A DNA stretch of 64,000 bases from positions 372,001-436,000 of the forward strand of contig NZ_JAPWHB010000002.1 of assembly GCF_027214025.1 (NCBI RefSeq). Direction: 5' to 3'. The notes beneath the pieces are model-generated. The model was given only the letters and a program-made list of their open reading frames with translations, did no database searches and was not told the origin of the DNA. This DNA comes from Parahoeflea alexandrii. GTDB taxonomy: Bacteria; Pseudomonadota; Alphaproteobacteria; Rhizobiales; Rhizobiaceae. Position 1 is the first letter of the stretch. Every line of letters starts with the position of its first letter. Shown here piece after piece: positions 18,678-26,699 of the stretch. The position numbers and the translations under genes are program-made.

Positions 18678-19022
18678 TCAGTGTGCGACGTGCCAGACGC
18701 CGCCGACGCCATCGCCGTTGGTCTCACCCGGTTCGGTGTCACCCATCCAGAAATAGAGCGGCTTGCCGTCCTTTGCCCACTGCTTGGCGCCATCCTTGCG
18801 CTCAATGGTGGTCAGACCCGGCATCGCGGCGCCGTTGTCCGCGAGGTACGGAGGCCATTTAACGGCGCAGTCCCCATAGCAGGCCGATGTCCCGGCCGTG
18901 TCCTTGTCGAAGGTGTAGAGCGTCATGCCGTTGGTGTCAGTCAGGTTCGCATGCGCGGCGGCATAGGCTCCGGTTGATCCGGCGACAAGCACCGCCAGAG
19001 TGGCGAGGGTTGCAAGCTTCAT
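18678..19022 (-). CDS. Secreted protein with two Yx(F/W)xxD repeats (COG4315-like)
   Basis: This is a 114-residue exported protein with signal peptide MKLATLATLAVLVAGSTGAYAA. It has two copies of the family motif, LYTFDKD and LYFWMGD, and a cysteine pair in SACYGDCAVKWPPYLA. This family of periplasmic or lipoprotein-like proteins is often next to ECF sigma genes; its molecular role is not known. It probably belongs to the regulon of the adjacent sigma factor. Confidence 0.85.
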   Translation of the reverse strand: MKLATLATLAVLVAGSTGAYAAAHANLTDTNGMTLYTFDKDTAGTSACYGDCAVKWPPYLADNGAAMPGLTTIERKDGAKQWAKDGKPLYFWMGDTEPGETNGDGVGGVWHVAH

Positions 19023-19078
19023 GGGGAATACCTTTCGAAATCAGCAGAACGACCACAAGCGGCGCTCTTGACCCGGAT

Positions 19079-19104
19079 TACGCATGGCCGCGCCAGATTA
19101 TTCC
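19079..19104 (-). promoter_or_regulatory. Possible ECF-type promoter for the secreted-protein gene
   Basis: Read on the minus strand, GGAATAA (19104-19098) is followed after 15 bases by CGTA (19082-19079), about 57 bases before the start codon. This spacing and the GGAAT-type -35 are typical of ECF sigma promoters. It is a single unverified match. Confidence 0.4.
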
Positions 19105-19316
19105 CGGTCAAGGAAGAAAAACGGCATCCATCTGATTTAAAAGAATATTTTCCACCGCCCCGCCCCTGAGACCACCGCGGCATGAAATGCGTGATCACAT
19201 GAAGCTGCTCGTCGCGCCCGTACGTATGCCTTATGCGAACCCAACCGTAAGCAACCCACCATGCGCCAGCTTATCCTCGCAGCCGCCTGATGTTTCCAAC
19301 CGTGGCCCTCGCCGCC

Positions 19317-21782
19317 TCAGCCGCCCGGGCTGAGGCTCCAGACACCCTTCGGATCGGCCACATCCTTTGCCGGGATCTCGATCGAATTGACCTCGGCCCA
19401 GATCGGCGCGAAATCGCCGTAGTGACCTGAAAACACGTTGCCCGATTGTCCGGTCGTCTGGATGTAGGTGGCGCGGTCGAGATCGGCCATGTCGAAGATG
19501 CCGCGATAGCTTGCGGCATTGGTGTTGGCGTAGGGATCCTTGTCGTCCTGGACCTGGGTGCGTCCGCGATCGAGCGTGAAAGGTCCGCCGCCGCTTTCGA
19601 CCTCGACATTGAAGAAGCGCCTGAGCAGGGCAACTTCGCCGAACGGGCGATGCACACCCTTGGCGTAGTGCGCCTGCCCCCAGCGCCACTTGTTCGCATC
19701 TTCGCCATAACGCCGCTTCAGATCGGCGACCGCCGCCTCGAAGGCATCCGCCACGATCTCGTTGCAACTTTCCGCTTCCGGAGTGGACTTGACGTCGCAC
19801 CAGTCGCGCGCGGTCTCACCGTCGAGCAACCGTTCCATGACCTTGCCGCGCACCTTGAACCAGTCCTTGAACATGAAGCCGAGATCGTCCTCGAATGTCA
19901 TGATCATGGTGTGGCGGACCCAGGCCATGAACAAAAGCGGTTCCATCTTTTCGCGCGTCATGGTCTCGTCCCAGGACGCAAGACGGGCGACCAGCGCCTG
20001 ATTGTCCTGCGACAGCGCCTTGCCCTCCAGCGCTTTCAGCATGCGCGGTTTCAGGCTGGCAAAGGCCGGCGAGAAGACATCGGCCTGCACCTGCCGCGAC
20101 ATCGCCATCGTGTGCTTTTCGTTCGATTCGTTGATCAGCGTCTCGATCCGGTTCTGACGGAACGGCTCGTCCCAGTCGAATGTCAGGTGAAGCGGATAAT
20201 CCGGCCCGACGATCTTGGTGTTGGCCGTGGCAATCAGTCCGCTTTCCGGATTGGTCTGCCGCGGCAGGTCCTTGTAGGGCGCATAGCCGCGCCAATCGTA
20301 GATCGCGTTCCAGCCCGGTGCCGGCGCGCGGCCGATCAGCCGGTTTGCCGGATCGCGTCGCGGCACCCTGCCCGCCGCCACGAACCCGATATTGCCCGAG
20401 CGATCGGCGACCACCATCGACTGCATCGGCGTCAGGAAGGCGTCGAACCCGTTCTGGAAGTCCTCGACCGTGCGCATGCCGTAGAGCCGCGGACCGACCA
20501 GCGCCGTGGTGTCGTCATGCGCCAGCGCCACCCATTGCAGCGCCGCCACTGTGTTCTGCGGCAACAGCCTGTCGAAATTCTTGTAGCTTGCGGGGAAGAC
20601 CGGGCCATGGCGGGTCCAGCGCCGGGTGAAGCTCTGGTCATCTCCTCCCTTGACCTTGATCACCTCGTCCTTCTTGCCGAAAGGCGCCCACCCGGTCGGG
20701 GTCAGATACTCGTCCGGGTTTTCCGGATTGACCCGCTCGACAAACACGTCCTGCGCATCGGTCGCCGTGTTGGTGAACCCCCAGGCGATGTCATTGCCGC
20801 GTCCCAGCAGCACGAAGGGTGTGCCAGGCAGCGAAACTCCGATGAGATGCCGCGGTTCGTCGAACTCCCCGGTGACCTCCATATGAGCCAGATACCAGAT
20901 CGAGGGCGCCATCAGACCCAGATGCGGATCATTGGCCACGACCGGCATCCCCGACTGGGTCCGCTCGCCCGAAATCACCCAGTTGTTGGAGGCTCCCGTG
21001 GCCAGCACGCCATCGATGTCTTCAAAGGCGCCCGATGCATCGGCGGTGGTCGTGGCCTCGCCGAGCGGCACAGGATCGAGGCCCAGCAACGCGGTCAGAT
21101 CCGGCATCGCGGGAGGACTGTCGACATCGAGATAGGGAAGCAGATCGCGAATCTCGGTTTCGGAGAAGCCCAGCCGGTGAAAGCCGAGCCGCAGCGCCTC
21201 TTCGCCGAGGTTCTCTGCAAGCGATACAGACATCATCTTGATCGCGGTCAGCGTATCGACCGGCCGCCAAGGTTCCGGCTTGTAGCCGAGGATCAGGTAT
21301 TCCGGCGGCAGGCGCGAGGAAAACACCTGCGGTGTGCGCTCCATCCAGGCGTTGACGCCGCGCGCATAGCCCTCGAGCATCGCCATCGTGTCGGCATCCA
21401 TGACGGCGAGCGATGCCTCGGCCGCCTCGTCAATGGCCATGGTCCTGAGCCAGATATCGGTGCTGACGGTGGCGCTGCCGAACATCTCGGACAACCGTCC
21501 CTGCCCGGCCATGCGGCTGACCTCCATCTGCCACAGCCGGTCCTGCGCATGGGCAAACCCGAGGCCTGCCGCCGCATCCGCGCGGGTGCTGGCCTTGACA
21601 TGCGGCACCCCATTGTGGTCGCGCGTGATCGTCACCTCGCCGCCGAGCCCGGCAATCTGCATGGCCCCGTCGGACGGCGCTTGCGACCTGGAAGCCCACA
21701 GCACTCCCGCGCCCAGAACCATCACTGCGAGGGGAACAAGAAGAAGAATGAGCTTGATAAGCCCTTTGACGATGCGCATCAT
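19317..21782 (-). CDS. Penicillin acylase-family N-terminal-nucleophile hydrolase
   Basis: This is an 821-residue precursor of the penicillin G acylase / acyl-homoserine-lactone acylase superfamily. An N-terminal hydrophobic segment (about residues 7-30) should export it. The alpha chain carries HVKASTRADAAAGLGFAHAQDRLWQMEVSR. The autoproteolytic site is the Gly-Ala-Ser of ATGASNNWVISG, with Ser265 becoming the beta-chain nucleophile. FTNTATDAQDVFVER is typical of the beta chain. It hydrolyses an amide such as a penicillin, acyl-homoserine lactone or other acylated amine; which one is not evident. The start at 21782 follows GGGAGGG. Confidence 0.88.
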   Translation of the reverse strand: MMRIVKGLIKLILLLVPLAVMVLGAGVLWASRSQAPSDGAMQIAGLGGEVTITRDHNGVPHVKASTRADAAAGLGFAHAQDRLWQMEVSRMAGQGRLSEMFGSATVSTDIWLRTMAIDEAAEASLAVMDADTMAMLEGYARGVNAWMERTPQVFSSRLPPEYLILGYKPEPWRPVDTLTAIKMMSVSLAENLGEEALRLGFHRLGFSETEIRDLLPYLDVDSPPAMPDLTALLGLDPVPLGEATTTADASGAFEDIDGVLATGASNNWVISGERTQSGMPVVANDPHLGLMAPSIWYLAHMEVTGEFDEPRHLIGVSLPGTPFVLLGRGNDIAWGFTNTATDAQDVFVERVNPENPDEYLTPTGWAPFGKKDEVIKVKGGDDQSFTRRWTRHGPVFPASYKNFDRLLPQNTVAALQWVALAHDDTTALVGPRLYGMRTVEDFQNGFDAFLTPMQSMVVADRSGNIGFVAAGRVPRRDPANRLIGRAPAPGWNAIYDWRGYAPYKDLPRQTNPESGLIATANTKIVGPDYPLHLTFDWDEPFRQNRIETLINESNEKHTMAMSRQVQADVFSPAFASLKPRMLKALEGKALSQDNQALVARLASWDETMTREKMEPLLFMAWVRHTMIMTFEDDLGFMFKDWFKVRGKVMERLLDGETARDWCDVKSTPEAESCNEIVADAFEAAVADLKRRYGEDANKWRWGQAHYAKGVHRPFGEVALLRRFFNVEVESGGGPFTLDRGRTQVQDDKDPYANTNAASYRGIFDMADLDRATYIQTTGQSGNVFSGHYGDFAPIWAEVNSIEIPAKDVADPKGVWSLSPGG

Positions 21783-21876
21783 TGGTCTATGTCCCTCCCA
21801 GGAGCCGGCGGCCTGCTTTACGTAACTTGCAATCAGGTCAGCCGTAAAGCGTATTTGTGACAAAAGGATAGGCGAA

Positions 21877-22746
21877 ATGGCAACAGTTTCCTTCATCGGA
21901 CTTGGCGTTATGGGCTACCCCATGGCGGGGCATCTCAAGACCAAGGGCGGTCACGAGCTGCGGGTTTACAACCGCACGGCGGAGAAGGCGAAGAAATGGG
22001 CCGCGGAGTTCGGCGGCACCGCCTGCGCCACGCCGGCAGAGGCTGCAACAGGCGCCGATTTCGTCTTCACCTGCGTCGGCAACGACGATGATCTCAGGGC
22101 CGTGACGCTCGGCCCGGACGGTGTTCTTGGCGGAATCAAGACTGGCGCCATCCTGATCGACAACACCACCGCTTCCGCCGAAGTGGCGCGCGAACTGGCC
22201 GAGGCCTGCGCGGCGAAAGGCTGCGGCTTTCTCGACGCACCGGTGTCCGGCGGCCAGGCGGGCGCAGAAAACGGCGTGCTGACAGTCATGGTCGGCGGCG
22301 ATCAGGCAACCTTCGACAAGGCCAGCCCGGTGATTGACGCCTATGCCCGCATGGTCGGCCTGATGGGCCCGACAGGCAGCGGCCAGCTCACCAAGATGAT
22401 CAACCAGATCTGCATCGCCGGCCTCGTCCAGGGCCTCGCCGAAGGCATCCATTTCGGCAAGAAGGCCGGCCTCGACATCGAGAAGGTGGTCGACGTCATT
22501 TCCAAGGGGGCCGCCGGCTCCTGGCAGATGGAAAACCGCCACAAGACCATGAATGCCGGCAAGTACGACTACGGCTTCGCCGTCGATTGGATGCGCAAGG
22601 ACCTCGACATCGTGCTCACCGAGGCCAGGCGCAACGGCGCAACGCTGCCGGTCACCGCGCTCGTCGACCAGTTCTACGCCGACGTGCAGGCCATGGGCGG
22701 CAAACGCTGGGACACCTCCTCGCTGCTGGCGCGCCTGGAAAAATAA
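21877..22746 (+). CDS. NAD(P)-dependent oxidoreductase, 3-hydroxyisobutyrate dehydrogenase family
   Basis: This is a 289-residue beta-hydroxyacid dehydrogenase. It has the nucleotide-binding motif FIGLGVMGYPMAGHL, substrate motif DAPVSGGQAGAENG, catalytic Lys in GSGQLTKMINQ and the cofactor/substrate segment YDYGFAVDWMRKDLDI. Related enzymes reduce succinic semialdehyde, glyoxylate or tartronate semialdehyde, or oxidise 3-hydroxyisobutyrate. The stop TAA overlaps the next ATG by one base, so it is co-translated with the alkylation-repair gene. Confidence 0.88.
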   Translation: MATVSFIGLGVMGYPMAGHLKTKGGHELRVYNRTAEKAKKWAAEFGGTACATPAEAATGADFVFTCVGNDDDLRAVTLGPDGVLGGIKTGAILIDNTTASAEVARELAEACAAKGCGFLDAPVSGGQAGAENGVLTVMVGGDQATFDKASPVIDAYARMVGLMGPTGSGQLTKMINQICIAGLVQGLAEGIHFGKKAGLDIEKVVDVISKGAAGSWQMENRHKTMNAGKYDYGFAVDWMRKDLDIVLTEARRNGATLPVTALVDQFYADVQAMGGKRWDTSSLLARLEK

Positions 22747-23444
22747 TGCTGGACCCGGCGTCGGACACCGAAGCCATCGTCGCGCACCTGAAATCGCTGC
22801 GCTCGGAGGCCAATATTGCCGGCATGGGGCGATACGGCATCGTCACCGACCAGGCGCTGGGGATCTCCAACCCGGACATGCAGGCGATCGCACGGACGGT
22901 GAAAAAAAACCATGCCCGCGCCTTCGAACTCTGGGACACCGGAATTCGCGAGGCCCGCATGCTGGCGATCTACACCCTGGATCCCAGGCTGCTGACACAG
23001 GCGGAAGCCTGGCGTCTGGCCACGGATTTCAAGTCATGGGAAATCGTCGACGCCGCCGCCGATCTGTTCGTCAAGGCGCGGCTCGAAGACCGGTTAGTAC
23101 CGGAATTTGCCGCTGACGGGCGGGAATTCGTCCGCCGCACGGCCTTCGCCATGATCGCCGGCGCCGCCGTGCATTTGAAAAAAGAGCCGGACGCCACCCT
23201 GATCGGCTACTTGCCGCTTATCCAGGCGCACGCCACCGATCCGCGCAATTTCGTCCGCAAGGCGGTCAATTGGGCGCTGCGCAACATCGGCAAGCGCAGC
23301 ATGGTCTGCCATGCGCCGGCCCTGGCGCTGGCCGAAATACTCGCGGCCTCTGACGACAAGACCGCGCGCTGGATCGGCAAGGATGCCGTCCGGGAACTGA
23401 CGGACGAAAAGGTCCGCCAGCGCCTGGCATCAAAACAGAGATAG
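22746..23444 (+). CDS. DNA alkylation repair protein (AlkD-like HEAT repeat)
   Basis: This is a 232-residue all-helical protein of the AlkD family, glycosylases that remove bulky or positively charged alkylpurines using stacked HEAT repeats. Recognisable segments are HARAFELWDTGIREARMLAIYTLDPRLLT, WEIVDAAADLFV and the conserved FVRKAVNWALRNIGKRS near the C-terminus. The start codon overlaps the upstream stop by one base (TAATG). The link with a hydroxyacid dehydrogenase seems to be operon packing rather than a shared pathway. Confidence 0.87.
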   Translation: MLDPASDTEAIVAHLKSLRSEANIAGMGRYGIVTDQALGISNPDMQAIARTVKKNHARAFELWDTGIREARMLAIYTLDPRLLTQAEAWRLATDFKSWEIVDAAADLFVKARLEDRLVPEFAADGREFVRRTAFAMIAGAAVHLKKEPDATLIGYLPLIQAHATDPRNFVRKAVNWALRNIGKRSMVCHAPALALAEILAASDDKTARWIGKDAVRELTDEKVRQRLASKQR

Positions 23445-23455
23445 GCCCCCGGGGG

Positions 23456-23914
23456 TCACATCCCGTCTGCGGCATCCTTGATGATGTCGGACAGAAGCGT
23501 GTTGACCGCATCACGCTCGCCGCCCGCGGGCAGCATCCGGAACCCGACGGTCACCTTGCCCGGCGTCTCGGCGGGTTCATAGGCGAACACCACGTAGGGG
23601 CAATAGGCGATGTCGCCGATCTCGCCTTCCATTACCTTGCGCGACACCACGGCCGAGCAGAAGGTGAAGAACTCGGCGTCCTTGTAGAGCGCCTTGCCGG
23701 CGTCGACATCGGTGGCGGTGCGCTTGAGCATGTCGCCGATGAGCCCGTGGTAATCCACCTTGAAACCGCGGTTGACGATGGCGTTCTCGATGCCCGAGGC
23801 GACATCGGCAAAGGCCGCATCGCTTTCCACCGTCTTGACGTCATCGCCGGCGGCATGGGCGGCGTTTGCCAGCAGGAAGGCGGCCATGGTTGTTGCAGCA
23901 AGAAGCGTTTTCAT
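23456..23914 (-). CDS. Periplasmic DUF302-like protein
   Basis: This is a 152-residue exported protein with signal peptide MKTLLAATTMAAFLLANAAHA. The body (VASGIENAIVNRGFKVDYHGLIGDMLKRTATDVDAGKALYKDAEFFTFCSAVVSRKV) fits the DUF302 fold, and YCPYVVFAYE is characteristic. Its function is unknown. GGAGG lies six bases before the ATG at 23914. It is a single gene converging on the alkylation-repair gene. Confidence 0.75.
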   Translation of the reverse strand: MKTLLAATTMAAFLLANAAHAAGDDVKTVESDAAFADVASGIENAIVNRGFKVDYHGLIGDMLKRTATDVDAGKALYKDAEFFTFCSAVVSRKVMEGEIGDIAYCPYVVFAYEPAETPGKVTVGFRMLPAGGERDAVNTLLSDIIKDAADGM

Positions 23915-24072
23915 CTCAATCCTCCAGTTAGGGATCATCCCCTCAACACATCGGATTTTTACTATACACCAGAAATCGCAGGGCGCGTGAGCGATTTAGT
24001 CGCAGCGTATCGCCTCTGCGGTCGCAACCATGCTTCAGCCTGCCGTGCATGACACTTCCTGGCGGACGAGGG

Positions 24073-24561
24073 TCAGCCGGCTTCAGGCTTTTCCTTGGCC
24101 AGCTGGATGTAATCGAGCGGCAGCTGGGTTGTGTACTTGATCTGCTCCATGGCAAACGACGAAGACACGTCCCGGATTTCGATCTTGGCGATCAGCCGCT
24201 TGTAAAACGCATCGTAGGCGGCAATATCGGGCACCACCACGCGCAAAAGGTAATCGACGTCACCGCTCATCCGGTAGAATTCCACCACCTCCGGAAACTC
24301 GGTAATCACCTCGGAAAACCGCTTGAGCCACTCATTCGAGTGGGAGTTGGTGCGGATCGACACGAACACCGTCACCTTGGCGTTGATCGCCGCTGGATCG
24401 AGCAGCGCCACGCGGCGCTTGATGACACCGTCTTCCTCCAGCTTCTGGATCCGCCGCCAGCACGGCGTTGTCGAAAGACCGACCTTCTTGGCGATTTCGG
24501 CCACCGCCAGGGTGGCGTCTTCCTGCAGCAGGCGTAGTATCTTGCGATCAAGGCGATCCAT
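24073..24561 (-). CDS. Lrp/AsnC-family transcriptional regulator
   Basis: This is a 162-residue regulator with an N-terminal HTH (ATLAVAEIAKKVGLSTTPCWRRIQKLEEDGVIKRRVALLD) and a C-terminal RAM effector domain (VEFYRMSGDVDYLLRVVVPDIAAYDAFYKRLIAKI). Lrp-type proteins sense amino acids and control amino-acid metabolism or transport. GGAG precedes the ATG. The target is not apparent; no amino-acid gene is immediately divergent. Confidence 0.88.
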   Translation of the reverse strand: MDRLDRKILRLLQEDATLAVAEIAKKVGLSTTPCWRRIQKLEEDGVIKRRVALLDPAAINAKVTVFVSIRTNSHSNEWLKRFSEVITEFPEVVEFYRMSGDVDYLLRVVVPDIAAYDAFYKRLIAKIEIRDVSSSFAMEQIKYTTQLPLDYIQLAKEKPEAG

Positions 24562-24666
24562 GGAAATCTCCGGAAACTGGATTGATCTCCCTGATATCGC
24601 GTCGCCAGCGCCTTCACAAAGAAAATTTTACCCCGAAAAGACAAATCGATGGTTTGTCATTTCTCT

Positions 24667-25329
24667 TTAGGGGGAGATTTCCCGTTTCACGATCCGTTTG
24701 AGTTCCGGCAGCAGCTCCGCCTCGAACCATGGGTTCTTGCGGATCCAGCCGCTGTTGCGCCAGGACGGGTGCGGCAACGGCATCACCGGACAGGATGTCT
24801 CGCTGCTCGCGAGGATGGATTTCCAGTTGCGCACGGTGTCGGTCAGCGACTTCTGCCTGAGTTTGCCCAGGTGCCAGGCATGCGCATATTGCCCGATCAC
24901 CAGCACCAGCTTCAGCTGCGGCATGTGTTCCATCACCCGGGCCCGCCAGGCGGGCGCGCATTCACGCCGCGGCGGCAGGTCGCCGCCCTTTGCATCCAGG
25001 CCCGGGAAACAGAACCCCATCGGCACAATTGCGAACTTGGCCGGATCGTAGAACTGCGCTTCGTCCACCCCGAGCCAGTCCCGCAGCCGGTCGCCGGACG
25101 GATCGGTGAACGGCCTGCCGCTCTGGTGCACCCGCGTCCCCGGCGCCTGGCCTGCGATCAGGATCGAGGCACTGGACGAGGCAACACAGACCGGACGCGG
25201 CTCGTGCGGCAGCGCATTGGCCGGGCCACCGAGCGGTGCATCCCGGCAGATCCGGCAGGCCGCGATATCGGCCAGCAGCGCCGAAAGCGTTTGATCCGGA
25301 TCACGGGCATCACCGGTGGCCACGCTCAT
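24667..25329 (-). CDS. Uracil-DNA glycosylase-superfamily protein
   Basis: This is a 220-residue protein with the superfamily motifs GQAPGTRVHQSGRPFTDPSGDRLRDWLG, VPMGFCFPG and LPHPSWRNSGW. Members remove uracil or related damaged bases from DNA. The N-terminal Cys pair in ACRICRD is reminiscent of iron-sulfur UDGs, but the full four-cysteine pattern is not clear. It is separated by seven bases from the upstream GST gene and probably shares its transcript. Confidence 0.82.
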   Translation of the reverse strand: MSVATGDARDPDQTLSALLADIAACRICRDAPLGGPANALPHEPRPVCVASSSASILIAGQAPGTRVHQSGRPFTDPSGDRLRDWLGVDEAQFYDPAKFAIVPMGFCFPGLDAKGGDLPPRRECAPAWRARVMEHMPQLKLVLVIGQYAHAWHLGKLRQKSLTDTVRNWKSILASSETSCPVMPLPHPSWRNSGWIRKNPWFEAELLPELKRIVKREISP

Positions 25330-25336
25330 CTGCCTG

Positions 25337-25948
25337 TCACACCTTCGCGCTCGGCCGCGACGAGACTGCCTGATACCAGCGCATCACGTTCGTCAGGTGC
25401 TCGGGACGCTCGATCCGCGCCGGCTTCATGAAGTCGATCCCGATCATGCCGGTGATATCGGCAATCGTGTAGCGGTCGCCCGCGATGAACTCGCGATCCG
25501 CCAGCTCCTTGTCCAGCATTTCCAGGAATTTCAACGCCTTGGGCCGGTTGATCTCACCCCATTCGGGAAGTTGCGGCACTTCCCATTCCTTCATCGCCGG
25601 ATGGGTGTGGCGGAAAGCATTGGCAACAGCACTGAGAAAGATCAACTCCACCCGGCGGTTCCACATCTCCACAATGGCCTTGTCCTTGGCATCCGTGCCC
25701 ATCAGCGGCGGTTCGGGATGAAGTTCCTCGAAGTAACGGCAGATCGCCACCGTTTCCGAGATCGCCGTGCCGTCATCGAGCACCAGCACCGGCAGCCGCT
25801 GCAGCGGGTTGAGCCGGGTGATTTCCTCCGACTTGTGGCCCAGCTGCCCCATGTCCACCGGCACCTTGTCCACCTCAATGCCCTTCTCGGCCAGGAACAC
25901 GGTCACCCGGCGTGGATTGGGCGCGCGTCCGCCATCATAGAGTTTCAT
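25337..25948 (-). CDS. Glutathione S-transferase family protein
   Basis: This is a 203-residue cytosolic GST. The N-terminal thioredoxin-like domain ends with the glutathione-binding motif LPVLVLDDGTAISETVAICRYFE (cis-Pro and Glu-Thr) and is followed by the all-helical C-terminal domain with FIAGDRYTIADITGMIGIDF. It conjugates or reduces with glutathione; substrate unknown. A strong GGGAGAGG precedes the ATG. It lies between the nuclease and UDG genes, all on the minus strand and close enough for one operon. Confidence 0.88.
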   Translation of the reverse strand: MKLYDGGRAPNPRRVTVFLAEKGIEVDKVPVDMGQLGHKSEEITRLNPLQRLPVLVLDDGTAISETVAICRYFEELHPEPPLMGTDAKDKAIVEMWNRRVELIFLSAVANAFRHTHPAMKEWEVPQLPEWGEINRPKALKFLEMLDKELADREFIAGDRYTIADITGMIGIDFMKPARIERPEHLTNVMRWYQAVSSRPSAKV

Positions 25949-25975
25949 GCGATTTCCTCTCCCAAATAAATCCGA

Positions 25976-26572
25976 TCAGACACCAAACAGCCGCCGCAGG
26001 AAAGCCGTCAGCCCCGACAAACCGGCATGCAGATCCTCGTCGAGCCCGCCGTGAACGGCGCGCCATTGCTTTGGCGCTTCGAAATCGCCGGCCCACAGCC
26101 CTGCCCGGTCCGATCTCGCCTCGGCTTCAGCAAGGGTGTAGTCGCCAAAGGCAATGGCATGACCCGATCGCACCATCGCCGCGTTGAGATCGACATTGCC
26201 CGCCCGGCAGCGCACCAGGTCCCGGCCATAGCGGTCAATACCCTCGCCCTTGCAGACAACCTCGGCGCCACCGATCAGACCTCTGAGATAGGAGGCGGAT
26301 TCGGTTCCGCAACCATAGTCAAAGCCGTCCTTGCGGCAGCGTTGCGCGAGTTCCGGGGCATCGATCCCCTTGAGCCGCAGCCGCCGCTTGCCGAGCGCCA
26401 GGCTGTCGCCATCGACAACGCGCACCCGGCCGGAGATGTCCGTTGCCGTAAAATGGTCCATGCGCGCGGCAACCAGCGCGGCGCCGGCAACGAGCGTCAC
26501 AGCGACGCAGATATCGACTATTTTGCGCCAGCGCGGGCGCCTTGATCTTGCTCGCCGTTTCGGGAATCTCAT
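25976..26572 (-). CDS. Membrane-anchored thermonuclease-family (SNase-like) protein
   Basis: This is a 198-residue protein with a basic N-terminus, a membrane helix at about residues 17-36, and an SNase-like domain: VRVVDGDSLALGKRRLRLKGIDAPELAQRC and DRYGRDLVRC contain the expected catalytic Arg, Glu and Arg. It likely acts on nucleic acid on the periplasmic side. It ends 27 bases before the GST gene. Confidence 0.82.
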   Translation of the reverse strand: MRFPKRRARSRRPRWRKIVDICVAVTLVAGAALVAARMDHFTATDISGRVRVVDGDSLALGKRRLRLKGIDAPELAQRCRKDGFDYGCGTESASYLRGLIGGAEVVCKGEGIDRYGRDLVRCRAGNVDLNAAMVRSGHAIAFGDYTLAEAEARSDRAGLWAGDFEAPKQWRAVHGGLDEDLHAGLSGLTAFLRRLFGV

Positions 26573-26699
26573 CGCCGCAGATGATCCTATTCATCCATTG
26601 GATTCAAGACGATTGATCCGGTTAGAGGTGAAAATGCAAACAGCTTCTTAAACTTTGGCGACTAGATTTTCAGTCCGAACCGGAGATATCGGAAGCACT

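Noticed and set aside
19446-21860. Long plus-strand open frame (804 residues) over the penicillin-acylase gene
   Set aside because: It is the antisense shadow of a high-GC gene: His/Arg/Gln-rich, no domain, while the minus frame has a full Ntn hydrolase with GASNNW.
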